From: Halicephalobus mephisto
Taxonomy: Eukaryota; Nematoda; Chromadorea; Rhabditida; Panagrolaimidae
Reading direction: 5' to 3'
NCBI GenBank assembly: GCA_009193035.1
Contig: SWDT01000068.1
Span: 1 to 64,000, forward strand
DNA: 64,000 nt
Positions 55,101 to 64,000 of this stretch are shown here, one piece after another. The notes beneath the pieces were generated by a model that saw nothing but the letters and a program-made list of their open reading frames with translations, was not told the origin of the DNA and ran no database searches. The first letter of the stretch is position 1, and each line of letters opens with the position of its first letter. A program made the position numbers and the translations under genes.

Positions 55101-58100
55101 CTAAAATAAATAAATTACTGTAAAGAATAGTTGCTATCTTGGCAATTTTTGTTTTAAAAATAAACTTTAATAAAAACTAAAATAGATACTTTATCATCAA
55201 AAGCAGTCACTATCCAAGTTTTGATTTTCTTTTCTCTGTTCTGAATGCTTGTTTTTTTTTACCTTTTCACAAAACTTGTTGACATCATTCATAAGTTTAT
55301 TCAAACTGTTTACCCACTTTTCTTTCAAATTTTTGACAGTTACTTGCTTCTTGGTAAAACCAAGACGAGATTATTAAAGTTTATTCAAATAGAATTTTGC
55401 AAGTTTTCAGAATTTTAGAAAAGCTTTTAGAGCTTTTTAAAATCTGGAAATTGATTCTAAAGTTTTCTGACTTTCATAAGAATTTCGAGAATTCAAAAAA
55501 GATCCCAAAACTTCCGGAAATTCGATAAAAACTTCTGAACCTTCTAAGATATGTGAAAAATTTTAGGAACTTTTAGAATCTTAAAGGGATTTTCAGAATC
55601 TCTTAGAAAATTTTGGAACTTTCTGAAATTAAGAAAAGGATTTTGGAAGTTCCCAGAAGTCCCTAAATGACTCGAAATTTTTCTAAAATCTTGTGAAAGA
55701 TTCTGGATTTCTTTAGAATCCAGAAGACCTCCTTGGAAGTTCTCAGAATCCAGTAGGAAGTTTCGGAACTAACATATGTTATCGAGGGTTCTAGAATATT
55801 CTAAAGCCCTCTAGAACCGATCTCCAGACCGTTTCCCGACACTTTCGTCTTTTACTTTTTTAATAATATAATCGTTGAATCACTATCAAGATTTATTTAT
55901 TTTTTTAGGAGTTTTGAAAAAGTAATTTTATTTTTAAACGATCTTTTCAAGACCACTTGAGGTTCAATTTTGGTTTTCTTTCATGAATGCAGAAGTTTCG
56001 GAGGATTCTTTTCGCATAAGAAAATGGAAAAAACCTCACGAGGAATCTTGAATGAATTTTTTAAAAACTTGAAGAATTTTAAAAAGTTACAATTTTTTGT
56101 TTTTTAGGATTTTTTATTTTTGGAAACTTCACAGTATAAAATTTAATTTTGATTTTTTACAGTAATTTTTATTTTGAAAAAAATTTTTAAAAAATTTAAA
56201 AAATCAGAAAATTTTAATTTTCAAAATAGTTTTGAAATTCCAAGTATACTTGTAAGTGTCCATATGTAGTTTTCTTTCCGGGACCAAAGTTTAGTATTGA
56301 TAAATTTTAAAAATAAAAACAACTTTTATGTGAATTTTTATTTAGAAAATTTTCTTTTTAGGACCAAAATTATTATTTTGAAATTTTTTAAATAAAAATA
56401 ATTTTTTCAAGAATATTCTTGTTAAAACCAAAATTATTATTTTAAAATTTTTTAAATAAAAATAATTTTTTCAAGAATATTCTTGTTAAAACCAAAATTA
56501 TTATTTTTCTAATTTTTAAAATTTCTTCAAAATCAAAATTTAAATTTTTAAAATTATTTAAATAAAAATAATTTTTTTCAAATTCTCTATTTAAAAAATT
56601 TTCTTGTTAAAACCAAAATTATTATTTTTCTAATTTTTAAAATTCAAATTTTTAAAACAAAAATAATTTTTGTATATTTTTATTAAAATTTTTTTTGAAA
56701 GATAGTGATTTTTTTAAATTTTAGGTTATATTCCCTCAAAATAGAACTAATTTTAAATTTTTATTTTTTATTTATTTTTTATTTTTTATTTTTTATTTTT
56801 TATTTTTATACATGGAATGCCATTGATTTTTTATTTTTCGAAATCCTTCCCACGGATATAAATTTTTATTTTGCATTTCCTGGTCTATGAGGCTTTATAC
56901 GTGGTTGAAATTTGCTTATTTTTGTAATTTTTAGAAATTTTTAAAATATGAAATTTAAAAATTAAAATAAATTTTTTAAGTTTTACCATGTCCGATCCTT
57001 TGGATTTCGATTGGCGAAATGGATCTCTTTCGCAGTCGAATCCGATGAAGATGAGATCTTTGGAAAGAGTTGTCGAGACCAGAATCGACATGTTGGAATT
57101 AGAAAAAGCCGAAGAAATCCAGGAAGATTGTCAGTTTTGTCGAAGCCTGGATTGCGATATTATTTTTGCACTTTTATTCACTTTTGTCATTGCTTGTTTG
57201 TTGGTCCTTATCATGGTCTTTTGGCTCAGAGGAGTCCTACAGTACGAAGAGTAAGATTTTCAGAGATTTAAAAACTAAATTTTAAAATTAATTAAAAAAT
57301 TAAAAATTCACAAATTTTATTAAAAATTTTCCTTTAAATTCAAAAATAATAATCTATTTTTAATTCAAATTTAAAAACAAAAATAAAAATAAATTTAAAA
57401 ATAAAAGTAAAAATTAAAATAAAAATAAATTTAAAAATTAAAACTGTTTAAAATTTAAAAATGAAATTTAAAATAAAAATAAATTTAAAAATAAAAGTAA
57501 AAATTTAAAATTAAAACTGTTTAAAATTGAAAAATTAAAATAAATTTAAAAATAAAATTTAAAATTTAAAAATTAAAATAAATTTTAAAATAAAATTTAA
57601 AATTTGCAATTTTTAAAAATTATATGAAATTTAAATCCAAAGAATCAGATCCTTGTTCAAGCCATTCCATTCTGTCTCTAATATCCTTCCCTTTACTCAC
57701 ATTTTCCTTTTTTTAGAATGCGATCACGTTTTTGACACCACCACCTCCAAAGGCACCTTCTCCTTTCCCTTTCCTCCCAGTTACTCTGGAAAAAACAAAA
57801 AGAAAATCAAATCTGACGAGTCTCTCTTTGAAAACATCCAAGTAAGTCCTTTTAAATAACAACTATGACCTGAACAAGGATACGGTAATGAAACAAGTAC
57901 TGTAACTCAACAAGGAAGTCAATCATTAAATAACAATTTTTTAAAATAGTATTTATTTTTTAGAATAATTATTTTTAAAGTTAATAATTATTTATTTAAA
58001 GAAATAATTATTTTTAAAATTAATAGTTATTTTTAAAATTGTTTTTTAAAATAATTATTTTTAAAGTTAATAATTATTTATTTAAAAAATAATTATTTTT

Positions 58101-61100
58101 AAAATAGTAATTTTTAAATAATTATTTTTAGTTAATAATTATTTATTTAAAAAATGTTAATTTTTAAAATTATTTTTTTATAATTATTTTTAAAGTTAAT
58201 AATTATTTATTTAAAAAATAATAATTTTTAAAATTATTTTTTTTAAATAATTATTTTTAAAGTTAATAATTATTTATTTAAAAAATAATTATTTTTAAAA
58301 TAGTAATTTTTAAATAATTATTTTTAGTTAATAATTATTTATTTAAAAAATAATTATTTTTAAAATAGTAATTTTTAAATAATTATTTTTAGTTAATAAT
58401 TATTTATTTAAAAAATAATGATTTTTAAAATTGTTTTTTTTAAATAATTATTTTTAAAGTTAATAATTATTTTTAGTTAATAATTATTTTTTACAGTGTA
58501 TATACACGTTTGTCGCAGGGCAGCGGCAGCGCGTAAAACTGGAATTTGACGAATTTCAACTCGCCGGTACTGCCGACAAGTAACCGTTACTGTAGATTAC
58601 TGTAATTATGAGTTTTTTTGCAGCTGCGATCTCGAGTATGTAGATATTTATTCCGAGCTCAAATCTCCCTCAGATGATTTGTTATCATTAAATACGCCTT
58701 CTCGTTACTGTGGTACCGTATCACCTCACATTAGAATTAGGTAAATTCTACCGTAGTATTACCGTAACCTTAGTTGTTAAAAATTAATTTCAGTTTGTAC
58801 AATGTCTTAGTTCTCGTTTTTCATTCCCGAATCGGAAAAAAAAGAGCGGAAAAACTGCGGCTCAACGGCAGATATCAGTTCATCTCTAATGGTACTGTAG
58901 TAATTACGAAAGTTTAAAAATGACGGAATAATGATTAATTTCCAGCCAGATACATCCCGGGCCGAGCCATACCTGGCAAACTTTGCTCTTTCGTCATCGA
59001 TGCCGGTACAAAGTATGTTTTTAAAATTCACATTACGAAAAATGAAAAGCGAAAGTGTTGGGAAACGATCTGAAGACGGGTTCTAGAGGGCTTTAGAATA
59101 TTCTAGAACCCTCGATAACATATGTTAGTTCCGAAACTTCCTACTGGATTCTGGGAACTTCCAAGGAGGTCCTCTGGATTCTGGAAAGATCCAGAATCTT
59201 CCTCAAGACTTTGGAAAATTTCTGAATCAGAGACTTCTGGGAACTTCCAAGGAGGTCCTCCGGATTCTAAAGAAATCCAGAATCTTCCACAAGACTTTAG
59301 AAAATTTCTAAATCACTTAGGGACTTCTGGGAACTTCCAGAATCCTTTCCTTGATTTCAGAAAGTTCCGAAATTTTCTAAGAGATTCTGGGGAAGTGCAG
59401 ATTTTTATGTAATTCCCAAAAATGTTTAAATTGTCTAGGAACTTTCAGAAATTTATGCAGAATTCTAAAGTTCCTAGGATTTCCCTATAAATTCTAGGAA
59501 CTTCCAGAACTTTTCGGAGATTTTTAAATCTTTCATTTTTGAAAAATTTAAAAAACTTTCACGTGGTTCCAGGAACTTTAAGGATTTTTAATGAGATGCT
59601 GAAGGGTTTCAAAGTTTTCCACAGTATGACTGTAAAAAAACGAAATTATTTTTATTCATAAAAAATGGGATTTTAAATATTATTAAATACTGTAATAATA
59701 GAACTAAAATACAAGATATAAAAACTATTTATTCTATATCAATAATCATTTATTACATAAAGATTATTAAAAAAGAACAACTTGAAGTAATTACCGAATT
59801 TCTCAGGGACTTTCGTGTTAGGAGTCAGGTCTTTCACGACGTCTTAAATATTTATAAAATGACTTAATTTTTGTCCTTTTTCATATATCAAGTTTTTTTA
59901 TTAGAAAAAGTACCAAAAGAAAACAACTTGAAATAGCTACTGAATCTCTTAGTTATTTTCGTGCTAGGAATCAGGTCTTTCACGATGCCTTAAATATTTA
60001 TAAAATTCCTCAAAATCATTTAATTTGTGTTTTTCATCAGATAAAATTAAAAATTCCAATGTTTTATTTTGTGGAAGTTGATAGTCAAAATTTGAGGTTT
60101 AAATTTGAACTTTTCGTGCTAGGAGCCAGTTCTCACGATGTCTGACATATTCGTAAAATTACTTAAAATTATATTATTATTTTTCTTTATCATTAAATTT
60201 CAGAAGGAAAGGAAGTATCGTATCCCCTACATATCCAGGAACTTATCCAGCGGTAAGTAGATTCTTGTCTACAGTAAGGAATAATCTTTTTAGAATTTCC
60301 ATTGTGATTATTTACTTCGCAGCGATAATCCCGATGACCGGATCCATTTACAATTTAAAGATTTCGACATTTACTTCGGGGGTGAACAGTAAGTTTTGCT
60401 GTAAATATTTGAATTTAGAAATATTTAAATTTAGAAATATTAAACTTTCAAAATATTTGAACTTAGAAATGTTTAAATTTAGAAATGTTTAAATTATTTA
60501 GAAATATATAAATTTAGAAATATTTAAATTTAGAAATATTTGAATTTAAAAATGTTTGAATTTAGAAATCTTTAAATTATTTAAAAATATTTAAATTTAG
60601 AAATATTTAAATTTAGAAATATTTAAATTTAGAAATATTTAAATTTAGAAATGTTTGAATTTAGAAATATTCAACTTTCAAAGGAGGAAGTCCATTTTGT
60701 TAACTTCCGAAAAAAATTATAAAACATTCGTTCTAGGACCTTTAATTTTTTGAATTTGTTTTAGAATTATTTTTTTGATTTTTAAGGATTAGATAAATTT
60801 TTTGATGAAGTTTTTATTTTCAGTTGTCCTTATGACATGATGACGGTCTACGATGGTCCTTCCAATCGAGACCCGATTATCAAAAAAGTGTGTGGTCTTC
60901 AGCAGAACCTCGAGGCTTATTCTCTTGGTCCTAGTCTTTTATTGGAATTTAACACTACAGATCCGGCCAAAAACGACCCCCGAGGCTATGTCATCGAGTA
61001 TGAGGTCTCGAATCGTCTCGTCAACGTGAAGCAACTTTTGGACAACCAGAAAGGAGCCACTCATCTGCGGGGAACGGAATGCGACATCCGGGTCCAGTCG

Positions 61101-63784
61101 AATCGCGAAACTGTTCATTACATCCAGAGCCCCGGGTTCCCCAACATGTACCCCCCTAACGCTACTTGCACATACATCTTGGATGGTCTTCAAGGAGATC
61201 AGAATCTCGAAAAAGTCGTTCTGGAATTTGAGACTTTAGCAGTTTATTCCAGAAAGAAAGCCACAAGTGCCTCAGGCGATGACAACGAATGTGACGAAGC
61301 CTACGTCGGAATCGCCACGACCGAAGAATCGGTCAAATCCGTCTTAGCTTCGAACGAGGAGAGTTCGTACGACGTGACTCTCTGTGACATACTCAAGCCC
61401 GGGGCAGACCAGATGGGTCCCTATTCGAGTTCAGGACCGAGGATGGTCCTGGTCTTCGGAAGTTGGGACATGGAATTGGCCCCTCTCGCGGCTCAGCCTC
61501 CATTCGGGTTCAGAGCCAAAGTGGAGTTCAAAACTGGTGGGTTTAGTCACTATCTTTCTCGAGAAAACATCATCAAGATAGTAAATAAAAAAACTCCAAT
61601 CTGATAAAGTAACAACAATACAAAAAAGCAAATTTAAAAATATTTTTTTTCCAATTTTACATCGTATTTTAAAAGATGAAAAACTTTTCGATTAGTATGT
61701 AAAATCATGTATAATTTTCATCCAGAACTAAAGAAACTTTTTGTTTGGTTTTAAATGGAAAATGTATGAAGATATTTTTGTGTGAAAAGTTATTAATTTT
61801 TATTTTTTAAATTTCTTATCGGTTGTTAAAATAGAAAACAGAAAGTTTTATAGTAATCTTCACCAGAACAATAAGGATATAATTCATATATTTACTCTCA
61901 TCCAAGACAACTGAAAATCTCATTCTAGCTTTACAGTATCCCAGATTCCCTGATATTCAGGCTATCTCTTCGGGTCTTTTTTAATTTAGTTTCTGTTTCA
62001 ACGGTATTCTAATAATAGATAGGATTATATCAATTAAAAACTAACTGTTAAGATAAAAACATGATTATAGTAATCTTCACCAGAACAATAAGGATATAAT
62101 TCATGTATTTACTCTCATCTAAGACAACTGAAAATCTCATTCAAGCTTTACAGTATCCCACATTCCCTGATATTCAGGCTATCTCTTCGGATCTTTTTTA
62201 ATTTAGTTTCTGTTTCAACATACATGAATCAGAAATTAGTTAATTTTAAGTTTGGAAATATTAATTTAATTTATGTATTTGATTTCAGATTTCGGAATCC
62301 CCGGAGAAGCCGTCGGAGACTCCAATAAATGTTTCTTCAGATTCCGACAACGACGAGGGTCCTTCAACAGTCCCCGTTATCCAGCTAATGTAAGTAATTT
62401 TTTTATTAAAAAAACTAAATTTTCAACTTTGATCTCAACACGAAAATTAATTTTTTAAAATTATTTTTATTTTTAAATAATTTTTAAATTTATTTTTATG
62501 TAAATAAACGAAGACATGAAAGTTGGTAAATATAAAAGTAATTTTAAAAAACTAGGAGAATAATTTTAAAAAATGTTTTTCTTGTCAGGACCAAAGTCAA
62601 GCAACTGGACTTACTTTTTTGGCAGAATTCTATCATGACCTTTTTAGTACCCTCTGGACACCAACTGCACTTACTTCATCCAAGGCCAGCCGGGAGACCA
62701 GATTATTCTTTATTTTGAACAATTTGCCTTGTTCGAAGAAAAATCCACAGATGAATGCAATGATTGGCTCGAGATTTACGACATAATCAAGGACGATAAA
62801 GAAGAAGAACAAGCAGTATTGCAAGCCAAACATTGCTGGACGATATTCCCCGGACCGACCGTCAGTACTTTTGGGTCTCATGAAATGAAGGTTGTCTTCA
62901 GCAGTGACTCATTCGGGACTGCCAACGGATTCAAGGCTTTGTATGAAATCAGAAGATCGTTCAAAGAAGATGTCCCAAGCAAAGGTTCGTTTTTACATGC
63001 AAATTTCCAATTTTAATATGAATTTTTATATGGAATTCAAAACAACTAATAAGACGTATTTATTTTTTAATTTTCTATATGAAGCCAAAAAGTCGATATA
63101 TGAAATCCTTTTTAATGAATTTATATATGGAATTTTGTTTCTGAATGAAATCCACATATGGAATTTTGTTTTTACTTGAAAGTTATATATGGATATTAAT
63201 TTTAGCTGAGCATTCTGATTCTCGACATTGCGGCCACCTCATCGAACCTAATCCCATGAAGACTTCGGGATATTTCTACTCCCCTGGTTATCCGGTCAAG
63301 TACAGCAAGGACCTCATTTGTGACTGGCTGATCCGAGCGAGACCAGACCACCAGATCCTTCTCAAACTCGTAGCTATGGATGTCGAAGGCGAAATCACCG
63401 ACACCAAAGTCAACTGCAAAGACGCCATCATCAGAATCCACATTGACTACGAGAATAGGACTGCTGACAAGAACATTTGCGGAACGAATCCAGAAGTCAT
63501 GAAACCTATAATTTCCTTAAATGAGACAATCAGGATCAGTTTCATGACGTCACCAGAAAAAGTAAACGGGTTACAGGGATTCAACTTCAGCTGGACCGAA
63601 GTCAAACTTGTTCAACGTGGGTTTATGTGGAATTTTGTATGTGAAAGTTGATTTTCAGAGGATTCTGAATGTTCTGGAGAGGACAAGTATCTCTGTAGTT
63701 ACACTAGATTGTGCATCCACAGTCGGCTGAAATGTGATGGAGATCAGAATTGCGGAGACAACGACGACACGGATGAAGCTCACT
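52194..63784 (+). CDS. lev-10: LEV-10: five CUB domains plus LDLa, 3' end outside the window
   Basis: Exons 52194-52314, 57717-57841, 58497-58579, 58624-58740, 58794-58891, 58946-59012, 60204-60252, 60294-60388, 60824-61536, 62289-62389, 62648-62984, 63206-63616, 63659-63784; every phase fits, ~814 residues so far. The start MKLNQFCLIFWTFFLSKFAS is a signal peptide. CUB1 runs from CDHVFDTT to SRYCGTV; CUB2 from LCSFVIDAG (SPTYPGTYPANFHCDY) to CGLQQN; CUB3 from ECDIRVQ (SPGFPNMYPPNATCTY); CUB4 from KCFFRFRQRRGSFNSPRYPA; CUB5 from HCGHLIE (SPGYPVKYSKDLICDW). The LDLa module is C...LCSYTRLC...LKCDGDQNCGDNDDTDEAHC. This order is that of nematode LEV-10, which clusters levamisole-type acetylcholine receptors at neuromuscular junctions. 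The transmembrane and cytosolic part must lie beyond 64000. Intron 1 (5.4 kb) holds the eat-18-like gene and many repeats. Confidence 0.92.
52437..53030. repeat. GATAGTGACT hairpin ladder D (lev-10 intron 1)
   Basis: About ten units. The first two and the last have 25-26-nt loops. The middle seven are a recent tandem expansion with a shorter, ~14-16-nt loop (GAAATAATCACTTTT) and a 29-nt linker (TGGTGATTTTTATTATAAAC plus ATTAATTTT). The expansion creates long chance ORFs on the minus strand with a SHYPKLMFI repeat. Confidence 0.95.
53335..54165. mobile_element. Foldback element with ~300-350-bp inverted arms
   Basis: The left arm (~53335-53690) and right arm (~53832-54165) are reverse complements over nearly their full length, about 95 percent by eye, separated by ~140 bp. 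Arms contain the CCGCAGTTTTCTCGC and CATTCCGGCAGATCGGT words of the dystrophin-intron minisatellite. The two ORFs inside are mirror images of one another and are therefore not genes. More diverged single units follow at 54190-54440. Confidence 0.85.
54868..55215. repeat. GATAGTGACT hairpin ladder E (lev-10 intron 1)
   Basis: Four to five old units, several with 26-nt loops (for example 54872-54919 and 55015-55062), with substitutions in the arms. A last half unit GCAGTCACTATCC ends at ~55215. Confidence 0.85.
55560..55850 (+). repeat. Left arm of a 3.2-kb-spaced inverted repeat
   Basis: Reverse complement of ~59055-59400, including TTCTAGAATATTCTAAAGCC, GAACTAACATATGTTATCGA and the AGACCTCCTTGGAAGTTC words. 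It lies in lev-10 intron 1. Confidence 0.85.
56300..56700. repeat. Four diverged units before the eat-18-like gene
   Basis: Iterates ACCAAAATTATTATTTT and AAATAAAAATAATTTTTTCAAGAATATTCTTGTTAAA with ~75-bp spacing. No coding content. Confidence 0.75.
56988..57254 (+). CDS. eat-18: EAT-18-like small single-pass membrane protein nested in lev-10 intron 1
   Basis: Single-exon ORF of 88 residues (67 if the inner ATG at 57051 is used; the C. elegans protein is about 71). It has an acidic/polar N-terminal part with ERVVETRIDMLELEKAEEI, a CQFCRSLDC cluster, one strong membrane segment (IIFALLFTFVIACLLVLIMV) and a short tail GVLQYEE. In C. elegans eat-18 shares its locus with lev-10 (recalled), and it is an auxiliary subunit of the pharyngeal EAT-2 nicotinic receptor. 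The GTAAG after the last Glu could act as a donor, but joining it to the CUB1 exon gives an early stop, so this is a separate product. An acceptor-like TTTTTTAAG lies 9 bp before the ATG, fitting a spliced 5' UTR exon. Named mainly from position, size and topology. Confidence 0.75.
   Translation: MSDPLDFDWRNGSLSQSNPMKMRSLERVVETRIDMLELEKAEEIQEDCQFCRSLDCDIIFALLFTFVIACLLVLIMVFWLRGVLQYEE
57960..58490. repeat. Tandem ~60-bp AT repeat in lev-10 intron 2
   Basis: About eight units of TAATTATTTTTAAAGTTAATAATTATTTATTTAAAAAA, alternating with a shorter TTTTTAGTTAATAATTATTT form. The array runs into the acceptor of exon 3. Confidence 0.88.
59055..59400 (-). repeat. Right arm of the 3.2-kb-spaced inverted repeat
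   Basis: Partner of 55560-55850, with an extra internal duplication (two blocks of GGGAACTTCCAAGGAGGTCC). It lies in the intron between exons 6 and 7 of lev-10. Confidence 0.85.
59805..60165. repeat. Three diverged ~130-bp units in a lev-10 intron
   Basis: Each unit has TTTCGTGTTAGGAGTCAGGT (or close) then CTTTCACGACGTCTTAAATA and TTTATAAAAT. Copies start near 59805, 59945 and 60110; the third is the most diverged. Confidence 0.8.
60395..60670. repeat. 15-bp repeat AATATTTAAATTTAG
   Basis: About sixteen tandem units with single-base variants (AATGTTTGAATTTAGA and similar) in the lev-10 intron before exon 9. Confidence 0.9.
61852..62220. repeat. Two ~150-bp direct copies in lev-10 intron 9
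   Basis: 61852-62001 and ~62072-62220 are almost identical (AGTAATCTTCACCAGAACAATAAGG ... AATTTAGTTTCTGTTTCAAC). They are more complex in sequence than the other intron repeats and may be two copies of a short mobile element. Confidence 0.85.
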
Positions 63785-64000
63785 GTAAGATTTAAAAAAT
63801 ACTTTCTCTGCTTTCCCTAACACTCATCACTAGCAAAACAAAAACTTTCGATTACGAAGTGCAATTTTAAAAATTTTGAGTTTTAATTACTTTTTTAAAA
63901 ATTAAGTTTCATATATCAATTTCTGCTTGTTTTTACCGTATTTTGGATAGACTACAATTTTGTAGGAAGATTTTATATAAAAAGTAATTATATCAGAAAG
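63785..64000 (+). other. lev-10 intron running off the window
   Basis: Begins GTAAGA after the LDLa exon. AT-rich, with GTTTCATATATC-type words. No exon seen. Confidence 0.7.

Noticed and set aside
59122..59412. 96-codon ORF with repeated GFWELPRRSSGFWKDPES-like units
   Set aside because: Produced by the internal duplication of the inverted-repeat arm inside a lev-10 intron.

Overview
The window looks like nuclear DNA of a nematode. It is very AT-rich, its coding exons are split by introns with GT donors and TTTTCAG/TTTTAG acceptors, and some acceptor-like sites lie just before start codons, as at trans-splice sites. It also carries nematode-specific genes: an srt-type chemoreceptor relic, the acetylcholine-receptor clustering gene lev-10, and a small gene nested in lev-10 that fits eat-18. 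Gene models were assembled by eye from splice signals, reading phase and remembered family sequences; no searches were run.

Layout. 0-9.8 kb is an accessory, decayed zone: an srt pseudogene with a MITE in an intron, a truncated Tc1/mariner element, a broken Maverick/adintovirus-like fragment (adenain-type protease, a jelly-roll-neighbour family protein and several small degraded ORFs), a possible secreted Cys-rich gene, a C-type lectin exon and an intact tRNA-Arg(ACG). 9.8-16.4 kb holds the C-terminal part of dystrophin. 16.4-25 kb: MED19 (-), COG1 (+), and a LAPTM4-like membrane protein (+). 25-30.3 kb is a tight minus-strand run PHPT1 > METTL17 > COMMD6 > DHODH that looks like an operon; the last two genes overlap as TAATG. 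30.4-37.3 kb is a plus-strand run: a CID-domain protein of the RPRD/CIDS type, TIMM23, unidentified exons, and gamma-adaptin of AP-1. 37.3-42.5 kb is repeat-rich with no gene recognised. 42.5-48.9 kb: GBA2-type glucosylceramidase and a BOLA3-type iron-sulfur factor. 52.2-63.8 kb: lev-10 (signal peptide, five CUB domains, LDLa; the 3' end lies beyond the window) with the nested eat-18-like gene in its 5.4-kb first intron.

The genes are mainly housekeeping (Golgi tethering and sorting, mitochondrial import/ribosome/Fe-S, pyrimidine synthesis, Mediator, Pol II CTD), plus a muscle/neuromuscular pair (dystrophin, LEV-10/EAT-18). The most unusual feature is a repeat system in four clusters upstream of and inside lev-10 and one upstream of GBA2. 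There an 11-bp motif (GGATAGTGACT) and its reverse complement alternate. In most units they enclose a 25-26-nt loop whose length is constant although its sequence varies.
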